From the NCBI GenBank assembly GCA_035772405.1, contig JAYKKM010000073.1, positions 489,501 through 553,500 on the forward strand: a stretch of 64,000 bases of DNA. The letters run 5' to 3'. The notes below the pieces were generated by a model that ran no database searches, was not told the DNA's origin, and saw only the letters and a list, made by a program, of their open reading frames with translations. The DNA comes from Chrysogorgia sp. JL179-B06 (taxonomy: Eukaryota > Cnidaria > Anthozoa > Scleralcyonacea > Chrysogorgiidae). Both the position numbers and the translations under genes were made by a program. Positions within the stretch are counted from its first letter, which is position 1; every line of letters begins with the position of its first letter. Positions 12,067-22,634 of this stretch are shown here, one piece after another.

Positions 12067-12824
12067 ATGTCGACAGTAAAGACGATGGAAATGTCCGAAG
12101 ACCTTACGTTCAGCTCCCGCGGGAAACTTGCGAGCAAGAGCAATATTATCATAGTTATAGCTGTGATATTGATTATCGTTGTTGTGGGTGTATTGGCAGG
12201 GGTTTTGAGTGCAAACAGAGAAAGAGATAAATGTACTGAACGTGTCGCACTTGCGAGAAACGAAGCGAGGAAAAATGTGGAACAGAACACAACGCAAAAA
12301 CCGGAGGGAACCACGGTAAAACCAGAGGACACAACAAAGTCAGTTTCTACCAGACAACCATCAACCACGGCCACTGTACCTTCAAAACCATCAACCACGG
12401 CCACTGTACCTTCAAAACCATCAACCACGGCCACTGTACCTTTAAAACCATGGGAGAAGATACGACTTCCAAGTGATATACACCCGATACATTACGACAT
12501 GCAGATCAAGACAGATTTTGAAAATCTTTCATTCACTGGCATCTCTACGATCAAAATAAATATAACTGCTCCGACAAATCTGATTCTTTTTCATATTAAC
12601 CAAATAAATATCGAAAAGGCAGTGGTCTATGACTTGAGTAATAAGACGTTGGATATCGAGAAGCAGTTTGAATCAGATTCCAATCAGTTTTATGTTCTTC
12701 AGATGGAAAAGGAGTTGGCTGTCGGGTTGTATGATTTGGACCTAGAATTCAGTGCGAATATGTCGACGAAGGAATTAAATGGATTCTACATTAGCACCTA
12801 CAAAAATGAGAATGGCAAGACCAA
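12067..12824 (+). CDS. M1 aminopeptidase (aminopeptidase N-like), exon 1
   Basis: First coding exon of a type II membrane zinc aminopeptidase that removes N-terminal residues from extracellular peptides. Residues 1-25 are cytosolic; 26-49 are a hydrophobic membrane segment (IIIVIAVILIIVVVGVLAG); 50-130 form a Lys/Thr/Pro stalk including three STTATVP(S/L)KP repeats from 30-bp tandem DNA; the M1 N-terminal domain starts at about 133 (IRLPSDIHPIHYDMQI). The start is the first ATG after upstream stops. The exon ends at ACC AA before GTATGC, and joins the exon at 35545 in phase 2. Reading on into the intron meets a stop at 12867. The ten exons in this window give about 647 residues, compared with the roughly 950-1000 typical of the family. 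Confidence 0.9.
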
Positions 12825-13981
12825 GTATGCATATTATCTATTGTTTATAAATGTTATTGATATTTAAAAGATTACAATGACGTACTGGTTCGATTGATAC
12901 ACAGCTAAATCAATTAAGGTTCTCCTCCGACAAAGCTAAAAGGTGAAAGCCAAGCACGAAAAGTATGATGGGAATTATCTATGTAAATAGCTAAGCAAAC
13001 AGTACACCATATTTTTGGGTCGCCGCAAGGTACTGAATGCTGCCTTTTGTTTCCAGCGCACTGGATCTTCTAGCATGGCTGCGTTTTTTCCCAAGCACGT
13101 GAAATATTACATAGATAATCTTTCTCAATTTGTCCAAAAACGTCAACAATGTAATGAGTTCCGGTAGTTTCATTGCTACATCGCGTTCCGGGAGATTTAA
13201 TACAAATGATATAATTTTCAAAACAGATGCGACTTGACTGAAAACTCACTTGGAAACTGAATGTTTCAAAAGTCATCGTCGTTGCCATACACTTCCGTGA
13301 GACTTTACGGGAATATGTTCGAAATTAACTTCGAATGGAGATATTTAGAAAGCCCGTGCCAAGGTATACGACGCTCACTGTGTAACCGTGATGTTCTTTC
13401 TAGCCATAACAATAAAAGCCGGTAAAAGCGAATGCAAAAAGTGTTTGATCGGTAACTGATTTTCTGTTTGCGCACAAATAAATAGTATACACAAGTTTTA
13501 AAGGGGCATTGTCTCGGAAAGCGCACACGCAAAAACTGTTGATGAGATTTGTCAAGTCAGACAATACTTCATCCATAACCCGCACCAGGCTGTTTTTCCA
13601 CTGGTTCTACTGAAATTCGAATTAACATACGATGAGGATGGAACAGAAATTTATGGATGACTCGTCTTAACAAATTATTCAAAACAACACAAAAATCTCG
13701 CACGATAACTCGGATAATATTTCACAACGAACTCCAAATGCTTTCACGTATGAATTGGAGGCGATTTATATATGTATGTGATGTATTTAAAAGATGAAAC
13801 TCACAAAATGCACGAGTATTGAGCAAACGTCCCTGTAAAGAAAAAGCATGAAAAGAAAGCACATGTTTTCAGCGCATTGTATTGTGCTTGGTTGTTCCGC
13901 GCACTGCATGTTGGGTCTATCTAAAAGTCCGACCAGTTTTTAAATATTCAACGATAGTCACCTCGACTTCAGTGATTAATG

Positions 13982-14420
13982 TATCGATCAATTCGAAACA
14001 TCACCACCCCCCCCCCCCCCCCCGGGCATACCCCGGAAATTTTTCGGGAAGTAGGGAATATTTGACGTTCGAAGCCCTTTGCCCGGTGGGGAATTTGAAG
14101 CAGAAGTCTAGAATTTGCGTGTTTTCGGGTGGAATTCCTGCTCGCGGTCAATCTCGTTTCCAGAGGCTTCGGAATCAGTTGAACGATTGTTACTGTTAGA
14201 TTTAATTTTAAAGGGAAAGATTCCCCTTTCGTCAAGGACTGGTTTGTCAAAAATGGAATGGAATTTCTGTACTTCCAGTTTCATAATTTGGCCATGGGGT
14301 CGGGCAGTTGCCCATTTAATTTCTTGCTACAATAGGGCATTTGAACACATTTGAACACATTTGAACACAAATTCCTGGGGTCTGCCCGGGGGGGATGGTG
14401 AAGTTTCGAATTGATCGGTA
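13982..14420. repeat. Foldback element with G/C homopolymer runs
   Basis: Left end GTATCGATCAATTCGAAACATCACC mirrors the right end GGTGAAGTTTCGAATTGATCGGTAC. A run of 18 C sits just inside the left end, with a shorter G run near the right. ORFs across it are low-complexity shadows. Confidence 0.65.
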
Positions 14421-15033
14421 CATAATTGTTAAAGGTCAACTATACCTTTTGAAGTTATGTTAGAATTCGAAAAGTTCAACTCAAAACCGAAGAAATAATT
14501 GAAATTTGTTACTCGGTTCTGCTTTTATGATCTGTTAAAGATCGAGTTTTCAGTCCTTTTGCTAAACGCGTCGGAAGAAAGCCTGGTACTACCGGTATGT
14601 GATGTCATAATGATGTCATACGGCGAGAAAATACTGTATATATTTTGGTTTTATTTTAGTGAAGTTTGGAATACTGTTTCTTATAGGGTTAGTGATAAGT
14701 GACAAACCAAATATAAAGCACTGGAATATTATTTTGTTCAATAAACCTATTACCAGTATTACACTATGACGTCATAGCGGTAATAGTGCCATTCTTCTCA
14801 AAACGCGGTCGTGCAACAAGAGATCCGAAGAAATACTCCTCAATAAATCCTTAGCCTGTGTACAGCCTGAATATACACCTGTAATACAGTCTGTGAAAAT
14901 TCGCACGATAGCTTGTCGACCCCCCGCTGAGCTACTCAGATCTGAGTATATATCATGAAATTCATTTTTTTCTTCACTTTTACAAAGTTAGATGATATCT
15001 CTTTCCGAGCAAAATAGAACCTCAAAAGGCGTA

Positions 15034-15430
15034 GGGATTTTACATATTTATGATCTTTGGATTCTCATGAGAAAAATTGTAATATATCTTGTCGTTCGAA
15101 AATTTCATCTTCATGCCCTTTCCCCCACTAAAGTTCACAGGAAGTGACGTCAACGCAGGGACGCGCGATATTTTGCGGAGTGATTCAGCAATGAAATACA
15201 GCGAAAGTTTGGCTTTGAACTTTAACAGCCTGTTTAGATAAAATTTACTCAATTCCTAAACATTCACTGTTGAATAACGCCGCAAAATATTGCGTGTCCC
15301 TGTGTTGACGTAACTTCCTGTGAACTTTAGCAGGGGAAAAGGGCATGAAGATGCAATTTTCGAACAAGATATATTACATTTCTTTTTGGCAGAACCCAAA
15401 GATCATAAATCATAAATATGTAAAATCCCC
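15034..15430. repeat. Foldback element, ACGTCA/CAGGGAC family copy 1
   Basis: Arms are inverses: GATTTTACATATTTATGATC at the left and CATAAATATGTAAAATCCCC at the right, with CACAGGAAGTGACGTCAACG mirrored by TTGACGTAACTTCCTGTGAA. A close relative lies at 56950-57385, and partial pieces at about 16180-16280 and 41960-42020. Confidence 0.75.
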
Positions 15431-15570
15431 ACAGGCTGGATAAGCACTTTAAATAGAAACCAGTGGGATAGACATCGCGTGATTTAGAAAGAATATTTAC
15501 AATTTTTCATGAAGAATGTGAAATAACAATTATTTCTTGGGTTAGAAACTTGTAAATTTATGCTAAAATT

Positions 15571-15719
15571 AAGAAATAAAAAACGTGTCGCGTGTGATTA
15601 TCGAGTTATAATGGCACGAGAGACGCGTGTAAAACACGAGGCGATAGCCGAGTGTTTTGCTCACTTCTCGAGTGCCATTATAACTCGATAATCACACAAG
15701 ACAAAGTTTTTTATTTCTT
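15571..15719. repeat. Short imperfect palindrome
   Basis: Arms share GTGTGATTATCGAGTTATAATGGCAC and its inverse, with outer AAGAAATAAAAAAC / GTTTTTTATTTCTT. Similar gene-free palindromes of this style occur at 47030-47150 and 53555-53655. Confidence 0.7.
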
Positions 15720-16348
15720 TTATAAAAGAACGGCCATTAAATTAACAATAAAGCCATGAAAAATGTAGATTTACCTGTTATAAATGACGTTACTATGTGC
15801 GTTACTAGGAAGCCTATGATGAAATTAGCGATGAAAATGCACTCAACGTTGCAGTTAAAACATTCTGTTGTGTTAGTACCTTGATTAGCCTTCTATCCAG
15901 CTATTCTTTGACTTTCTTTTGTGATTTAAACAACTTAAAATCCGTCAGAAACGACAAAATCTACGCGAGGAACACGTCAGCTTATGCTTTATTGAGTTAT
16001 AATGCCACGGTTTTTGAGCTCAGTAATAAATCAGATAGCGTGTACTCGCTCATTTACTTCCGGTTATTTTATAACAATGATTAGACAACTCGCTCTGGTT
16101 ATCTGTGAGCAATAATCAACTTGGTTATGCCTCTTAGACTATCTTCCCATAGAAAACTCGGGCTAATTATTAAAGTACCCATCTCACGTTTGGTGATTTT
16201 ACATATTCGTAATATTTGGATCTTCCTGAGCAAAATGATAATATATCTTGTCAGCCGAAAATTTCATCTTTAGGTTCTAACTCTTAACTGGTTTAAAACC
16301 GGTATTCTCCCGCGCTTTTCTTTTATCATAATTTGAAAGCCTTTGAGG

Positions 16349-16822
16349 CAGGGGCGGATTAAGGACCCCTGAGGCCCTGGGGCAAATTTAGATTGTGGGG
16401 CCCCAAACATCTGAAAGTTAACACCCCGGTCTCTATCAGTTACTAATATAAATATTGACTGCTGCTCTGTGGTTTATTTAAAAAAACAAATTGTTGTTTA
16501 TTTTGTGAAGTTAAATCCGTAGGTACACTGTATTAGACAATATAGGCATGTGTTACTCTTAGTGTTAGGGTTAGAATCGTCTATATCTGATAAAAAGATG
16601 AGGTAGTTACCATACTCAGACAACTCGGTAGGTACTTTATGTAGCCTTTCACGGATATTTGGTTAACGACACAGACAACACTGCAAAGTTAAGTGCTAGA
16701 GAAAGCTTAAAAGTCGACAGCTTCCTTGTCATCATCGACAAATTAACGAGCGCGATGTCCGACCGCATTGGAGCGTACAGTGAGGTCAGGTGTGTCGGCT
16801 GTTCGGTTTCCTCGCGAGGTTG
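16349..16822 (+). pseudogene. hAT (DUF4371/ZMYM1-like) transposon, left part
   Basis: Begins with the hAT-like terminus CAGGGGCGGATTAAGG. Close to the Polinton junction it encodes a DUF4371-type piece (AMSDRIGAYSEVR, then FGFLARL after a frame change). The frame runs straight into the 6-bp target AGGTTG and resumes on the far side of the Polinton at 34742. The copy is degenerate. Family assignment rests on pattern recognition of the LxxxIxxxxxxRxxAY...FGFL..L motif. Confidence 0.65.
16817..16822. repeat. 6-bp target-site duplication of the Polinton (left)
   Basis: AGGTTG directly precedes the terminal repeat; the same hexamer follows the right repeat at 34736-34741. Six-bp duplications are characteristic of Polinton/Maverick integration. 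Confidence 0.95.
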
Positions 16823-17329
16823 AGTAGTATAGAGAGTGGGGGTACGAGCTCATTTTTTACATATTCAATGTTGAACGCGAATATAATCACCAAAACATTA
16901 CCAAATTTACACCAAATCCCAAACCCCCAAAAGTTCGATGTCATTTCAGTAATTCTAAATTTACAACATACATCAAATAAGACCACGAACTCGATTTATA
17001 TGCTAATAATGTGACATTTCAATATTTTTGCATGTTTTTTAAAAAATAGAATGTGTCGTTTCACATTTTTCACATATTTAAAAAAGAAAGTGTCGTTTCA
17101 ACATTTTCACATATTTAAAAAATAGTTGTTTCAACGTTTTCACATTTTTTTTCAACAAACTACTGCTGTCTCAACTCACGCGCGAAAAAAAACCACTAGA
17201 TTTTCAAGTCTAGTGATGATGTTTATCCAAATGGATAGCAAAATGGTGCTCTTTTGATTGGCTAACAACATTGACTAACAAATAACCAACTACTCTACGA
17301 ATTAGTCTGTTTGTTCACTACTCTCAGTG
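16823..17329. repeat. Polinton terminal inverted repeat, left (507 bp)
   Basis: Begins AGTAGTATAGAGAGTGGGGG and is inverted at 34229-34735 with equal length and no mismatch noticed by eye. It includes A/T-rich tandem units of about 44 bp (GTCGTTTCAACATTTTCACAT, 17050-17150), a hairpin CACTAGA...TCTAGTG (17194-17215), and the last eight codons plus stop of the DNA polymerase gene. In protein-primed replication such ends act as origins, with a terminal protein on the 5' ends. Confidence 0.95.
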
Positions 17330-20300
17330 ATGTCTCTCACTACAATGTTTTTGTGACCATACGCGTAGGAGTCAATACCATTTTCTAAAAGGTATCGTTT
17401 ATCATCAAAGCAGGATAACGACACTTTATTAATTTCGTAGCTACCAATCTGATGTTTGACACTTCTAATGGTCTTCATTGTGTGTCGCAATTGTTTCTGC
17501 TCAAGTAACACGCTTTTGTAATCTTCGTGTCTGATTACCTTTTTAATTATATTTTTTCTAATACCTTTAGCGGTTTTCCCGCCACCTCCACCCTCTTTCA
17601 AATAGCTGTACATTTTACTGCGCAACCCGACGAACTCGACAATTGGCGTTCCAGCGCACTCGTCCTTCATCTTCCCAATAACTTTCTTATTCTCTCTAAA
17701 GAAGAATGGGCTGTCTGCAGGGTAGTCGCTATTATCAAACTTTTCGCACTCCATCATAAAGTCGGAATAAACGTCGTCAGTTTTGATTGAGTACAACAGA
17801 CTGTCAGTGTCAGTGAAGTGCAATCTACAGGTGTCGCTAGAGTACTTTTTCATAATATAATTGTAGTGAAAATTGTACATCAGCGTTTTGCTCAAGTCTA
17901 GTATACACATACCCACATATGCGGGCCTATTTAGTGTCAGCGTTTCTTTAACCTTATGGACAGCAACTAAGTTCTCGCTAAATATCTTGCAAGACACAAA
18001 CGTTGGCTTTGAGACAAGCTTTTTAAATTTCTCCGCAGTGGTCACTAATCTTACGTCCACACGCTTCCTCAAATTTTCCATTGTTTTTCCAAACACACTG
18101 TTATTCATCAACTTGAAGAAGTCCTTCTCAAAAGCGTTCTTAGCCGCAGTTCTTTTGACTGTATTAAAGTCGATGTACTTGCCCAACCACTTGGATTGGT
18201 CAAACTGTAGGACCCTATGAATCTTATTGATTTTTAATCCAAGATCCACATACAACTGCAGATTTCCGTAGTGACACACATACTTTTTCTTATCCTTCAA
18301 ATTAGTCACCAATTTCTTCACACCACCAACACTCACGTTAAACTTATTTTTGATTTTCGTGCAGTACTCTGACAACATGTCGACAGTTATCTCCATCTTC
18401 TCGGGAGCCACCGGGTAATCGTTATGCAGGTCATGCAAATGGGCTGGATACTCCAAGTCGACTTCAAGCAGTAAGCCCTTTTTACTATTGTTGTGATAGT
18501 CGTGTAGATTAACCTTTTCTATTTCTTTCTCAGTCAACCACTTGAAGCCGCCCGTAGGTAGACTTCGACTCATTGCCCATCCATACAAGTTGTTGGCGTC
18601 AAGGTACATCAAATACTTCGACTCTTGCTCTTTGTCATACCCTTCCATGTACTTATTATTCGCCACGCCGTGTCTGTTACATATGTAGCTCACACCACCA
18701 CGCATACCTAATTCTACAAACTGAAACATGTCAATGTCAGACAATAGTTCAAGTTCTACTCCAGTCATCTTTAACATAGCGTCCCAAGCCAATCCAGGCG
18801 ATGTGAAATAATGACACGGGTCTAATTTATACTCGCGATGACATGTCTTTCTAAAGTTCTCAAAAACGTCGGTAAGCAAGAGCACATCACTTTTCAAATA
18901 CAGGTCGTGATACCCACCCATACTCTCAACGTCGAAGTAGTCCCACACGTCGATGGCACGCTCGTACATTTCTTCCGTGATGTGCTCATCATTCAGAATG
19001 CTGTAGAAATCTTTTTTGGAGGGTAGCTCGCACTCATCGAATTTATTAAAGGAGTCCATGTAATCATAGGGATAGACCCCCTTTCTTGTCATAAGTGTCA
19101 ACCCCTCGTCGTGAAACACTTCTGACGTGTATTTGAAAGCGTCCCTTGGTAGGTTCCTTACCAAGTTGTCTAGACCACTACTCATGAACTGGAAGCTGTC
19201 CAAAAATACCAAGTTTTTTCCAAGCATGAACGCCATGTACTTCTCCATGTTGTTCGGTATCACATTTATGTCTTGACCAAACTTACCAATCTCCTGCATA
19301 ATGAAATGACTATCGTAGCCACGTAAGTTGTGAAAGATCACAGGGATTTTATCAGTCAACTTAAAGTTCACATTACAGTCACGATGTGCAGACCCTCTGT
19401 ACTTACCTGACACATGACAGTGGTCTCTCACTCTAACGTCAGCGCCAGTGTACTCAACACTGCAAATATGACAACTCTTAGCCTCGTCAAAGCTCCTCTT
19501 ATCGTCATCAGTCAGTGTCATCTCTTTGTTAAAGTGGCTCTCAGATGTCTTTTTACAATATTCAACAATTTCTAACATCTCCCCGATGAACTTGTTGACT
19601 GCATTTTCACCACGATACACTTTCACTGGCTTACTATACTCATTGTCATAGCAACAAACTAGTTTATACCCGTAACCGCAGTCAACGTGTCTCTGGTAAG
19701 CATTTGTGTAGCTACACTCGCTTGACAGCTTTGCTGTGTGCACCTTCTGTGTGATAGCCTCAAAGTCTGCATACACCACAAATAGTACGTTTAGCTGCCT
19801 ACTAAAATTCTCGTATTTCACTTTCGCACCTTTTTGCGGCATTTTAATAGCTTGCTTCCCATTGATGACCAAACATACTTCAACATGACTTTCAAGCACG
19901 TCCGCTCGACTAAAACACTGCAGGCAATGTCTACAAAAATGTTTTCTAGCCTTATGCTCTGTCTGACGGTACATAAACTTGTTGAAATCGCGAATGTACA
20001 CGTAGTGCTTGTTGCCCACATCATTAGTTATCAACAGTAGGTCCATGTGGTCAGGGTACGCTTCCTTAGAAACATACACAGGGAATGGTTGCTTATTTTC
20101 ATACCCGAAAACGTTGATGCTAATTTCGTTAGCCTTTTCGATCTTGTTGTAATCTTTGAGTGTGACTGGGAAGTTAATTCCATCATAATTCAACTCACTG
20201 ACATGCCTAGCGTACTTTGATGTTCTATCAGAGTTTTTTCCAACAGGGAACTTATGCGCTAGGTGACACCATCTAAAACACTTGTTGTCATCATCATTAT

Positions 20301-21006
20301 TCACGTTTACCAAACCCTTCTTACTATTGCGCAACTCCTTTGGTAACGTAATGTAGCTACTCCCATTCAAGGGTCTATAAATAGCGATATTAACGTAGTG
20401 TGCATCTATTTTGTCGATAGTCCACCCAGACCCCTCAGATAACCACCCGGCTATCCGCGTCAAGATCTGTTCCGACCCACGGTTGGCAACACCTTCGATG
20501 TCGTGGTCATTAATGACGACGAACGTTTCACTGTTAAAGTAGGCAGTTTTGTACGTGGTCTTATCAAGTTCTAAAGCCTTCTCAAAAGTGACCTTGACTG
20601 TCTCTACCACTTTCATTCCGTTGGTCTCACCTAGTTCACGTCTCAAAAGATTAATGACAGCGCTTCTACTGCCGTTTACCTGATTGATGTCTCTATCGTT
20701 AACCACCTCGACTCCATAGGACCTGGTGAACCCTCTCAGCGCTTGACTCAACAGCCGTGGGCTATGGTCTTCAACTGCGGGTCGCGCTTCCTGATCTCTA
20801 ACAAGACGGTTGTGTGTCCGACTGCCAACGTTAACTCGCCTGTTTGTCAGCGGATTAATAGTGCTGACATTTGTCGTGTCACTAAAAACACCATCTCTAA
20901 CAAGTTGATTGTAGACTCGCCCGTGGACGTTGATTGCTCTACCTGTTAGTGGATTTACAACGGCTGCACCATTTCTAACAAGTGAGTTTTCTGTGACGTC
21001 ATCCAT
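17302..21006 (-). CDS. polB: Protein-primed family B DNA polymerase
   Basis: 1234 aa, replicates the element. Order: residues 10-70, two NPLTxRxxNVxxRxxNxLVRD repeats resembling the adaptor motif of large DNA viruses but without its cysteines; 358-378, C2HC zinc finger; 414-416, exonuclease I (DFE); 512-544, endonuclease VII/HNH-like CxxC...DHCH...C module; 556-567, exonuclease II (HNLRGYDSH); 703-707, exonuclease III (YLKSD); 803-810, palm motif A (DANNLYGW); 965-973, motif B (KLMNNSVFG); 1066-1068, motif C (DTD); 1131-1133, KMY. All catalytic residues are present. ATG start in GCCATGG context. The stop and last eight codons lie inside the terminal repeat. A terminal-protein function in the N-terminal third is inferred. 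Confidence 0.96.
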   Translation of the reverse strand: MDDVTENSLVRNGAAVVNPLTGRAINVHGRVYNQLVRDGVFSDTTNVSTINPLTNRRVNVGSRTHNRLVRDQEARPAVEDHSPRLLSQALRGFTRSYGVEVVNDRDINQVNGSRSAVINLLRRELGETNGMKVVETVKVTFEKALELDKTTYKTAYFNSETFVVINDHDIEGVANRGSEQILTRIAGWLSEGSGWTIDKIDAHYVNIAIYRPLNGSSYITLPKELRNSKKGLVNVNNDDDNKCFRWCHLAHKFPVGKNSDRTSKYARHVSELNYDGINFPVTLKDYNKIEKANEISINVFGYENKQPFPVYVSKEAYPDHMDLLLITNDVGNKHYVYIRDFNKFMYRQTEHKARKHFCRHCLQCFSRADVLESHVEVCLVINGKQAIKMPQKGAKVKYENFSRQLNVLFVVYADFEAITQKVHTAKLSSECSYTNAYQRHVDCGYGYKLVCCYDNEYSKPVKVYRGENAVNKFIGEMLEIVEYCKKTSESHFNKEMTLTDDDKRSFDEAKSCHICSVEYTGADVRVRDHCHVSGKYRGSAHRDCNVNFKLTDKIPVIFHNLRGYDSHFIMQEIGKFGQDINVIPNNMEKYMAFMLGKNLVFLDSFQFMSSGLDNLVRNLPRDAFKYTSEVFHDEGLTLMTRKGVYPYDYMDSFNKFDECELPSKKDFYSILNDEHITEEMYERAIDVWDYFDVESMGGYHDLYLKSDVLLLTDVFENFRKTCHREYKLDPCHYFTSPGLAWDAMLKMTGVELELLSDIDMFQFVELGMRGGVSYICNRHGVANNKYMEGYDKEQESKYLMYLDANNLYGWAMSRSLPTGGFKWLTEKEIEKVNLHDYHNNSKKGLLLEVDLEYPAHLHDLHNDYPVAPEKMEITVDMLSEYCTKIKNKFNVSVGGVKKLVTNLKDKKKYVCHYGNLQLYVDLGLKINKIHRVLQFDQSKWLGKYIDFNTVKRTAAKNAFEKDFFKLMNNSVFGKTMENLRKRVDVRLVTTAEKFKKLVSKPTFVSCKIFSENLVAVHKVKETLTLNRPAYVGMCILDLSKTLMYNFHYNYIMKKYSSDTCRLHFTDTDSLLYSIKTDDVYSDFMMECEKFDNSDYPADSPFFFRENKKVIGKMKDECAGTPIVEFVGLRSKMYSYLKEGGGGGKTAKGIRKNIIKKVIRHEDYKSVLLEQKQLRHTMKTIRSVKHQIGSYEINKVSLSCFDDKRYLLENGIDSYAYGHKNIVVRDITESSEQTD

Positions 21007-21011
21007 GGCTT

Positions 21012-21581
21012 CTATATACTACACTTGTTTTTTTTCCTAAGCCACTCGTTGTAATAATTATCACCACTTTCGCACCATCCCAGCTTTGGATACGCCACCC
21101 CAAACAGATTGTCGTCAAACAAGTCTTTCACCTTCCCGTCTTTGAGGTCTGACACCTTCTTGAGTGTCTCGACTCGTCTTCTGTGGCACAACCTAATAAT
21201 GTAGTACCCGTATCTGCTGACATTTCTACCCTTTACCAAATTGCATGAGTACAATGCGTTGACAACTTTCAAGAAGTCCTCTTTTATCAACTCAAGGTGC
21301 TCACCCTTCACAACGTTCCGTAGTCTCCTCCCCATCCACCAAGACCGCTTGTGAACGCTTTTTGGTCGCGTGAGTCTCATGTCACTATAACTCTGAACGT
21401 AACCCCATTCGATATCGCCACACTTTGGACACGTGTACCCACCACATTCAGTCACATTTTTCACAATGTCACAATCCGAGCAGTAGTAAATTCTGGAGGT
21501 GTCTCCACACTCAATTTGCGTCTCACTCGCGATTTCGTCAATTGTGTAGCCGTAACTCATCTGCCTCATAAGTTTGTCCAT
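21012..21581 (-). CDS. Zinc-ribbon protein, possibly VLTF3-like transcription factor
   Basis: 189 aa from the first ATG; an upstream in-frame GTG at 21626 would overlap the preceding gene and is not preferred. A zinc ribbon is evident early (YYCSDCD then YTCPKCGD). After it comes a basic helical region (HKRSWWMGRRLR, then RYGYYIIRLCHRRR). This zinc ribbon plus YxxR...YxY...L layout resembles viral late transcription factor 3 of poxviruses and relatives, but the match is only by eye. Alternative: an unrelated DNA-binding zinc-ribbon protein. It ends 5 nt before the polymerase start. Confidence 0.7.
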   Translation of the reverse strand: MDKLMRQMSYGYTIDEIASETQIECGDTSRIYYCSDCDIVKNVTECGGYTCPKCGDIEWGYVQSYSDMRLTRPKSVHKRSWWMGRRLRNVVKGEHLELIKEDFLKVVNALYSCNLVKGRNVSRYGYYIIRLCHRRRVETLKKVSDLKDGKVKDLFDDNLFGVAYPKLGWCESGDNYYNEWLRKKNKCSI

Positions 21582-21607
21582 CACTCTTATACTACTCCAA
21601 CATTTTT

Positions 21608-22027
21608 TTACCGAGTTAACACCCACACCGCTATTCCACTACCCAAACCTAGCGCGCTAACAAACAACAATTGGTACTCCTTCATTTCCGCACTCGGTTG
21701 GTAGTAATCCGCAACCCTCGGGGAGTCAGTGAACACTCGTCCGCTGTACTGTATGGTCATTACGCTTCTAAGTTCTTCCAACGCATGGTTTGTGTCATTG
21801 ATGTCAGCGTTAGCATCTGAGAGCTGTTGTCGCAAGCGCTGAATCTTATCTCTCTTGGCGACTTCGTTTTCAGACCACGCTTCTTTCGCGCTGGCTAACT
21901 GCTCCAACGCATGGTTATGCCTTTTCATCTCAGCTTCATAACCTGTGTGATTGAACTTTGAAAACATAAAGCCAGCGCCTGCAAAAGCCACTGCGTTAAA
22001 TATCCCTCCAGCCACGACACTCGCCAT
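21608..22027 (-). CDS. Small membrane protein with coiled coil
   Basis: 139 aa. Hydrophobic segment at 4-22 (VAGGIFNAVAFAGAGFMF), heptad-like charged coiled coil at about 34-90, and a second hydrophobic segment at 120-137 (LLFVSALGLGSGIAVWVL). Start in TTAATGG context. Function unknown; a virion-membrane or scaffold role would fit its place among three consecutive membrane proteins but is inference. Confidence 0.8.
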   Translation of the reverse strand: MASVVAGGIFNAVAFAGAGFMFSKFNHTGYEAEMKRHNHALEQLASAKEAWSENEVAKRDKIQRLRQQLSDANADINDTNHALEELRSVMTIQYSGRVFTDSPRVADYYQPSAEMKEYQLLFVSALGLGSGIAVWVLTR

Positions 22028-22031
22028 TAAC

Positions 22032-22274
22032 TTACGTTGATTTGAATGGGTCTGTCGGTATCCACTTTTTCGATTGCATCCATTTTACTAACAGCGTTCC
22101 TGCACCAACAGCTGCAGCAAGTCTCACTGTGCCTTTCACTGTCTCTGGTGTTCCCAATGGTTCTCCCAAAGCCTTTTTAGAAATCATACTCACTACCACA
22201 GCGCCAGTCGTAACAAGTCGCGCGTCGTACAATTCGTTCATAAGTTCTTTTCGATCGATCGCAGCCATATACAT
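22032..22274 (-). CDS. Small two-segment membrane protein
   Basis: 80 aa with two hydrophobic stretches (about 20-32 and 49-66, TVRLAAAVGAGTLLVKWM). It begins MYMAAIDRKEL; the second Met at 22268 could be the start. It ends 5 nt before the 139-aa gene. Function unknown. Confidence 0.7.
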   Translation of the reverse strand: MYMAAIDRKELMNELYDARLVTTGAVVVSMISKKALGEPLGTPETVKGTVRLAAAVGAGTLLVKWMQSKKWIPTDPFKST

Positions 22275-22289
22275 TGTCGTGTGTTTTGT

Positions 22290-22634
22290 TCAAGAATCAA
22301 ATGTGTCTAACGCTGGACGACAAGTTCTACGATTTTCTGACGTGCTAACCACAGTGCTCACAGGCTCTAATTGTGTCTCTTTCTCACTGCTAATTGTGTA
22401 CCACAACGAAGCAGCGGCGATGACAACACCAAGTGTCCCGACAATATAACCATAGCTCCACTCACTACCCTGTTCTTCGTTGACTATCATTTCGCGCATT
22501 TTCTTTTCTTTCGCGGCTTTTGATATCTCAGCCAACTTTTTACCAGCAGCGACGCGTTTTGGGTCCTTTACCTTAACACTTTTCACGTCAGCTGTGATCT
22601 TAGCGTCAACAGCCGTCTGTGAGTCTTCAACCAT
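22290..22634 (-). CDS. Single-pass membrane protein with basic N-terminal motif
   Basis: 114 aa. A basic segment KDPKRVAAGKKLAEISKAAK at 23-42, then one membrane segment at 61-81 (YGYIVGTLGVVIAAASLWYT), then a short acidic/Thr-rich tail. The basic motif and single membrane segment recall small proteins of other invertebrate Polintons, from memory. First gene of the leftward operon, reading from the divergent promoter region 22635-22764. Confidence 0.75.
   Translation of the reverse strand: MVEDSQTAVDAKITADVKSVKVKDPKRVAAGKKLAEISKAAKEKKMREMIVNEEQGSEWSYGYIVGTLGVVIAAASLWYTISSEKETQLEPVSTVVSTSENRRTCRPALDTFDS

Larger units (their letters stand above)
12868..16348. other. Intron 1, left part: foldback repeats, no gene
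   Basis: No coding region is supported here. It holds foldback elements at 13982-14420, 15034-15430 and 15571-15719. A short TTACAATGACGTACTGGTTCGA word near 12870 recurs near 41715 beside the tRNA-like sequence, suggesting a shared SINE-like tail. The remainder of 12900-13980 and 14430-15030 shows nothing recognisable. Confidence 0.6.

Noticed and set aside
11700..12434. 244-codon minus-strand ORF over the aminopeptidase first exon
   Set aside because: It mirrors the plus-strand stalk repeats and a GA-rich simple repeat; the plus-strand reading is the known family.
16786..16986. Short ORFs across the Polinton terminal repeats (also 34544-34871)
   Set aside because: They are mirror copies in the two repeats, cross the element boundary and have no supporting features.
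21582..21626. GTG-initiated extension of the zinc-ribbon gene
   Set aside because: Animals and their DNA viruses normally start at ATG; the extension would overlap the upstream gene, and an ATG at 21581 gives clean spacing.
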